Origin: Treponema sp.
GTDB taxonomy: Bacteria > Spirochaetota > Spirochaetia > Treponematales > Breznakiellaceae
DNA length: 15,505 nucleotides
Direction: 5' to 3'
Assembly (NCBI GenBank): GCA_031268245.1
Contig: JAIRXN010000212.1
Span: 1 to 15,505 of the forward strand
The notes beneath the pieces were generated by a model, which was not told the origin of the DNA, made no database searches, and saw only the letters and a program-made list of their open reading frames with translations. The translations under genes were made by a program, and so were the position numbers. The number at the start of each line of letters is the position of its first letter. Positions within the stretch are counted from its first letter, which is position 1. Of the stretch, positions 12,360 to 15,505 are shown in pieces.

Positions 12360-14861
12360 ATGCTCGTTTTGAAATTCGGCGGAAGCTCGGTTGGTAGTCC
12401 CGGGGCGGTACGGAACATAATTTCAATCCTCAATGATCCGGATCACCGGGAAAAGGACGGGATAGTGGTGGTTTCCGCCCTGTCCGGTGTTACCGACAGT
12501 CTTATAAGTCAGGCCCGGCTGGCCGAGGGGGGGAATGTCTCCTACGGCCTGGGGCTGAGGGAACTGAGGGAGCGCCATGCCGGTATGGCGGCGGCTTTTC
12601 TCAAGGATTCCGCTATGGAAACCGCCCTTGCAGATCTGGACAAGCTTATTGGGGAGCTTACCCAGTACCTTGACGGGATAGCCCTTCTGGGTGAACTTTC
12701 AAAGCGGATTCTCGATTCCGTAATGAGTTTCGGGGAGAGGCTTTCCGCTTCTCTTATGACCCGAATCCTCCTTGCCGAAGGCATAGACGCAGACTTTGTA
12801 GATTCCCGGAACCTTTTGAGGACAGACAGTAATTTTGGAAATGCCCGCTGCCTCCAGGAGATAAGTTTTTCCAATATCCGCAGCCACCTGAAAAGCGGCA
12901 GGGGAGGGCGGATCAAGGTTGTTACCGGCTTTATCGGTTCCACCGAAGGCGGTGTCACCACTACCCTGGGCCGGGGAGGTTCCGATCTCAGCGCCGCAAT
13001 CTTCGGGGCGGCCCTGGCGGTTGAAGTCGTGGAGATCTGGACGGATGTGGACGGGATTCTTACCGCAGATCCCCGGCTGGTAAAAAACGCCTTTACCATT
13101 GAAGAGATCTCCTACGTGGAGGCCATGGAGCTGTCCCATTTTGGCGCCAAGGTGCTTTTTACCCCCACGATCAAGCCGGCTCTGGAGAAAGGCATACCGA
13201 TCCGGATACGGAATACCTTCAACGTTTCGGGACCCGGCACCTGGATACGCCGGGAGGCCGTCCAGGGAGACTATGCGATCCGGGGCATCAGTTCCATGCA
13301 GGATGTGGCTTTGGTACGGGTTCAGGGATCCGGCATGGTCGGGGTTGCGGGCTTCTCTTCCCGGCTTTTCGGCGCCCTGGCGCGGCGGGGCATCAACATC
13401 ATCCTTATTACCCAGAGTTCCAGCGAGTATTCGATATGCTTTGCCATCATCCCCAGGGATGCGCCCGCGGCCAAAGATTCAATCAATGAGGAATTCAGCA
13501 GGGAGATAGCGGCGCTTTCCATAGATCCGCCGGTCATCGAGGGAGGACTTTCTATTATTGCGGTGGTGGGTTCCCGAATGAAACGGAGTTCCGGTATTTC
13601 GGGCAAAGTTTTCCACGCGCTGGGCCGGAACGGGGTTAATGTGGTGGCAATCGCCCAGGGTTCTTCGGAGCTTAATATCTCCGCGGTGGTAACCCAGCAG
13701 GATGAGGCAAAGGCCATTAATTCGATTCATGAGGCTTTCTTCCTCTCCGGTGTGCGTTCGGTGAATCTCTTCCTTGTGGGGATAGGGCTCATCGGCGGCA
13801 CCCTGCTGGAACAGCTTGCCGGACAGCAGGAGGTTCTCGCGGAAAACCACATGATCCGCATAAACCTTGTTGCGGCCGCCAATTCAAAGCGGATGGCCTT
13901 CTGTGCAGGAGGACTCGATCCTGCCGAAGTGAAAAATCTGTTACATGATTCAAAACCGGGAACAGCCCTCCGGCCCGGAGAGAATCCCCTTGTTCAGGAC
14001 TTTAACCTGGAACTCTTTATCGAAAAGATGAAGTCCTTCAACATGCCGAATACCTGTTTCTGCGACTGCACCGCCAGTGATAGCGTTTCCTCCGTATACG
14101 GGGACATACTCCGCTCTTCGATTCCCGTTGTTACCCCCAACAAACGGGCCAATGCAGGCTCCCTGGATTATTACAGGCTTCTCACCGGTTTCTCCCGTGA
14201 CCGGGGCATCCCCTACCTCTATGAAACCACGGTCTGTGCGGGCCTCCCCGTTATCTCCACCCTCCGGGATCTTTCCCTCTCAGGAGACAAGGTTCTGCGC
14301 ATCGAGGCGGTTCTTTCCGGGACTTTAAGCTTTATCTTCAACAACTACGACGGCGGAAAGACCTTCTCGGCCCTGGTCAGGGAGGCAAAGGCCGCAGGCT
14401 ACACGGAACCCGATCCCAGGGACGACCTCAACGCCATGGATGCGGCCCGCAAGGCCCTTATCCTTGCCAGAGAATGCGGCATGAACCTTGAATTCTCCGC
14501 GGTGACCATAGAACCGATCCTGCCCCCCGCATGTTTCGAGGCTGAGGATGTGGAGACATTTTTCAAAGAACTTGAAAAATCCGATGAAGCATTTGAAAAA
14601 CGCCGCTCGGCGGCTGCAGCGGCAGATAGATCCCTCCGCTATGTGGCGGTTATCGAAGAGGGCAAGGCAAGCCTCTCCCTCCGGGAAGAAGCGTCCGGCA
14701 GCCCCTTCCGCTCACTGGTAGACTCCGACAACATTGTGGTGATCACCACAGCCCGTTATTCACGCCTCCCCATGGTGATCAAGGGCCCCGGAGCCGGAGC
14801 CCAGGTTACCGCGGGCGGGGTTTTCGCGGACATTGTGCGTATAGCGCGGACGCTGGTGTAA
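12360..14861 (+). CDS. thrA: Bifunctional aspartate kinase / homoserine dehydrogenase
   Basis: This fused enzyme catalyses the first and third steps from aspartate to homoserine, the precursor of threonine and methionine. The 833 residues (E. coli ThrA has 820) hold, in order: the aspartokinase domain (about 1-290) with KFGGSSVG (5-12), GRGGSDLSAA, WTDVDGI and ELSHFGAKV; a tandem ACT regulatory region (about 310-460) with VRVQGSGMVGVAGFSSRLF and ITQSSSEYSICFAI, which should bind threonine for feedback inhibition; and homoserine dehydrogenase (468-833) with the nucleotide loop VGIGLIGG (473-480), VTPNKRAN (K595), SGTLSFIFNNY and DDLNAMDAARKALI (D694 and K698 at the active site). It begins with the standard MLVLKFGG. 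It is divergent from the desulfurase gene; thrB and thrC are not in the window. Confidence 0.96.
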   Translation: MLVLKFGGSSVGSPGAVRNIISILNDPDHREKDGIVVVSALSGVTDSLISQARLAEGGNVSYGLGLRELRERHAGMAAAFLKDSAMETALADLDKLIGELTQYLDGIALLGELSKRILDSVMSFGERLSASLMTRILLAEGIDADFVDSRNLLRTDSNFGNARCLQEISFSNIRSHLKSGRGGRIKVVTGFIGSTEGGVTTTLGRGGSDLSAAIFGAALAVEVVEIWTDVDGILTADPRLVKNAFTIEEISYVEAMELSHFGAKVLFTPTIKPALEKGIPIRIRNTFNVSGPGTWIRREAVQGDYAIRGISSMQDVALVRVQGSGMVGVAGFSSRLFGALARRGINIILITQSSSEYSICFAIIPRDAPAAKDSINEEFSREIAALSIDPPVIEGGLSIIAVVGSRMKRSSGISGKVFHALGRNGVNVVAIAQGSSELNISAVVTQQDEAKAINSIHEAFFLSGVRSVNLFLVGIGLIGGTLLEQLAGQQEVLAENHMIRINLVAAANSKRMAFCAGGLDPAEVKNLLHDSKPGTALRPGENPLVQDFNLELFIEKMKSFNMPNTCFCDCTASDSVSSVYGDILRSSIPVVTPNKRANAGSLDYYRLLTGFSRDRGIPYLYETTVCAGLPVISTLRDLSLSGDKVLRIEAVLSGTLSFIFNNYDGGKTFSALVREAKAAGYTEPDPRDDLNAMDAARKALILARECGMNLEFSAVTIEPILPPACFEAEDVETFFKELEKSDEAFEKRRSAAAAADRSLRYVAVIEEGKASLSLREEASGSPFRSLVDSDNIVVITTARYSRLPMVIKGPGAGAQVTAGGVFADIVRIARTLV

Positions 14862-14968
14862 GAAATTAGCCGGGATAAGGTTGAAGTTCATTCACACATG
14901 GGGTCGGGCTTGCTGGAAAGCGCCTGTTAAACAGACAAATTGATAGTTGAAAACAAGATGGTAAAGTT

Positions 14969-15505
14969 CTACTCCTGAGGGTGCAGGACAATTTTAATCG
15001 GGTTCTCTTTTTTGTCCCTCATTATTTCAAAGCCCCGGCTGATATCCGCCAGGGGAAAGCGGTGGGTAACCATGTCCTTCACATTGATACGGCCGCTGGC
15101 AATCAGCGTAAGAAGGGGTTTCCAAACACGCGGCTCTCCGACAGCGCCATAGATTTCAAGCTGGTTGAGGTTTATGTTCATCACCGGAAACTGAATGGCT
15201 TCTCTATCCCCTGGCAGGCCGTAAAGATAAATTCGGCCTGCTTTGCGGACTATATCAAAACACTGATTGATTGTTTCCGCGGCGCCGGCGGCTTCGCATA
15301 CAATGTCCGCCCCGATGCCGCCGGTTTCCACACGTACTTTTTCAATGACATTTTCCTCCGCGGAATTAATGAGAATATCCGCGCCAAAATGTTCTGCCCG
15401 CCCAAGGCGTTCTGCGTTCCGTGCTATAGCGATAACCTTTCCTGCTCCCAAGGCTTTGGCGCCCTGAATAAAAGCAAGACCGGCGGGGCCAACCCCGTAT
15501 ACGGC
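14969..15505 (-). CDS. Medium-chain (zinc-type) alcohol dehydrogenase, C-terminal part (5' end outside window)
   Basis: A NAD(P)-dependent alcohol or polyol dehydrogenase of the MDR superfamily. The frame stays open to the window edge, so about 178 C-terminal residues are visible and the N-terminal catalytic zinc domain lies outside. The nucleotide fold begins at VYGVGPAGLAFIQGAKALGA (the GxGPxG type of MDR proteins). It is followed by VIAIARNAERLGRAEHFGAD, the cofactor segment with AIAR where NAD-specific members carry an acid, then VCEAAG, GRIYLYGLPG and the C-terminal PLADISRGFEIMRDKKENPIKIVLHP. The last part resembles sorbitol and threonine dehydrogenases, but the substrate cannot be assigned from this half. 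It is convergent with thrA, 107 bases away. That gap (14862-14968) holds an 11-base palindrome CTGTTAAACAG (14924-14934) and no clear terminator. Confidence 0.88.
   Translation of the reverse strand, partial: AVYGVGPAGLAFIQGAKALGAGKVIAIARNAERLGRAEHFGADILINSAEENVIEKVRVETGGIGADIVCEAAGAAETINQCFDIVRKAGRIYLYGLPGDREAIQFPVMNINLNQLEIYGAVGEPRVWKPLLTLIASGRINVKDMVTHRFPLADISRGFEIMRDKKENPIKIVLHPQE

Noticed and set aside
12290..12360. Threonine attenuator of the E. coli thrL type
   Set aside because: No Thr/Ile-rich leader frame and no terminator hairpin before thrA.
12107..12433. 108-residue minus-strand frame over the desulfurase/thrA gap
   Set aside because: It is in a different frame from the desulfurase, overlaps thrA antisense and shows no domain.
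14924..14934. Palindrome CTGTTAAACAG after thrA
   Set aside because: Short, without T run, and not clearly tied to a promoter; could be chance.

Overview
The window is a dense bacterial chromosomal segment with twelve recognisable protein genes, two of them cut by the window edges, and no gene-free stretch above 300 bases. Most of it is GC-rich (a sampled stretch just inside the left edge counts about 63% GC); the first 480 bases are clearly AT-richer (about 40% by hand count). No rRNA, tRNA, CRISPR array, transposase or phage gene is visible. The gene set (BioMNY uptake, a divergent galactokinase-like kinase, SurE with TPR and NHL proteins, a single-domain hemerythrin, ThiI with a cysteine desulfurase beginning FDWAAS) suggests a spirochaete, probably Treponema-like and from an oxygen-poor habitat. 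That placement is inference from gene content and style; no database was consulted.

Left part (1-2590): the 3' end of an AraC-type regulator meets, tail to tail, a minus-strand biotin transporter operon bioY-bioM-bioN. That operon has a well-formed promoter whose -10 box lies inside an inverted repeat, a likely operator. Middle-left (2591-5723), plus strand: an iron-sulfur flavoprotein, a DHH/DHHA1 phosphoesterase with its own promoter, and a GHMP sugar kinase related to galactokinase with its own promoter.

Middle (5724-9447): a 42-bp direct repeat occurs twice (66-bp period). Its second copy supplies both the Shine-Dalgarno sequence and the start codon of surE, and folds that Shine-Dalgarno into a GC-rich hairpin. 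surE, a cytoplasmic TPR protein and a secreted TPR/beta-propeller/VWA-like protein then form a tightly packed operon that ends at a hairpin terminator. A stand-alone hemerythrin follows.

Right part (9937-15505): thiI and a cysteine desulfurase gene on the minus strand overlap by ATGA. The desulfurase would hand sulfur to ThiI for 4-thiouridine in tRNA. Its reading frame continues upstream of the first ATG into conserved sequence, so a non-standard start is likely. A divergent control region with an inverted repeat separates it from thrA (aspartokinase/homoserine dehydrogenase), which makes homoserine for threonine and methionine. The C-terminal half of a medium-chain alcohol dehydrogenase closes the window on the minus strand.

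The least ordinary items are the start-codon-bearing repeat ahead of surE, the desulfurase N-terminus, the altered substrate motif of the galactokinase-like enzyme, and the secreted propeller/VWA-like protein. I do not see a clearly new multi-gene defence or metabolic system.
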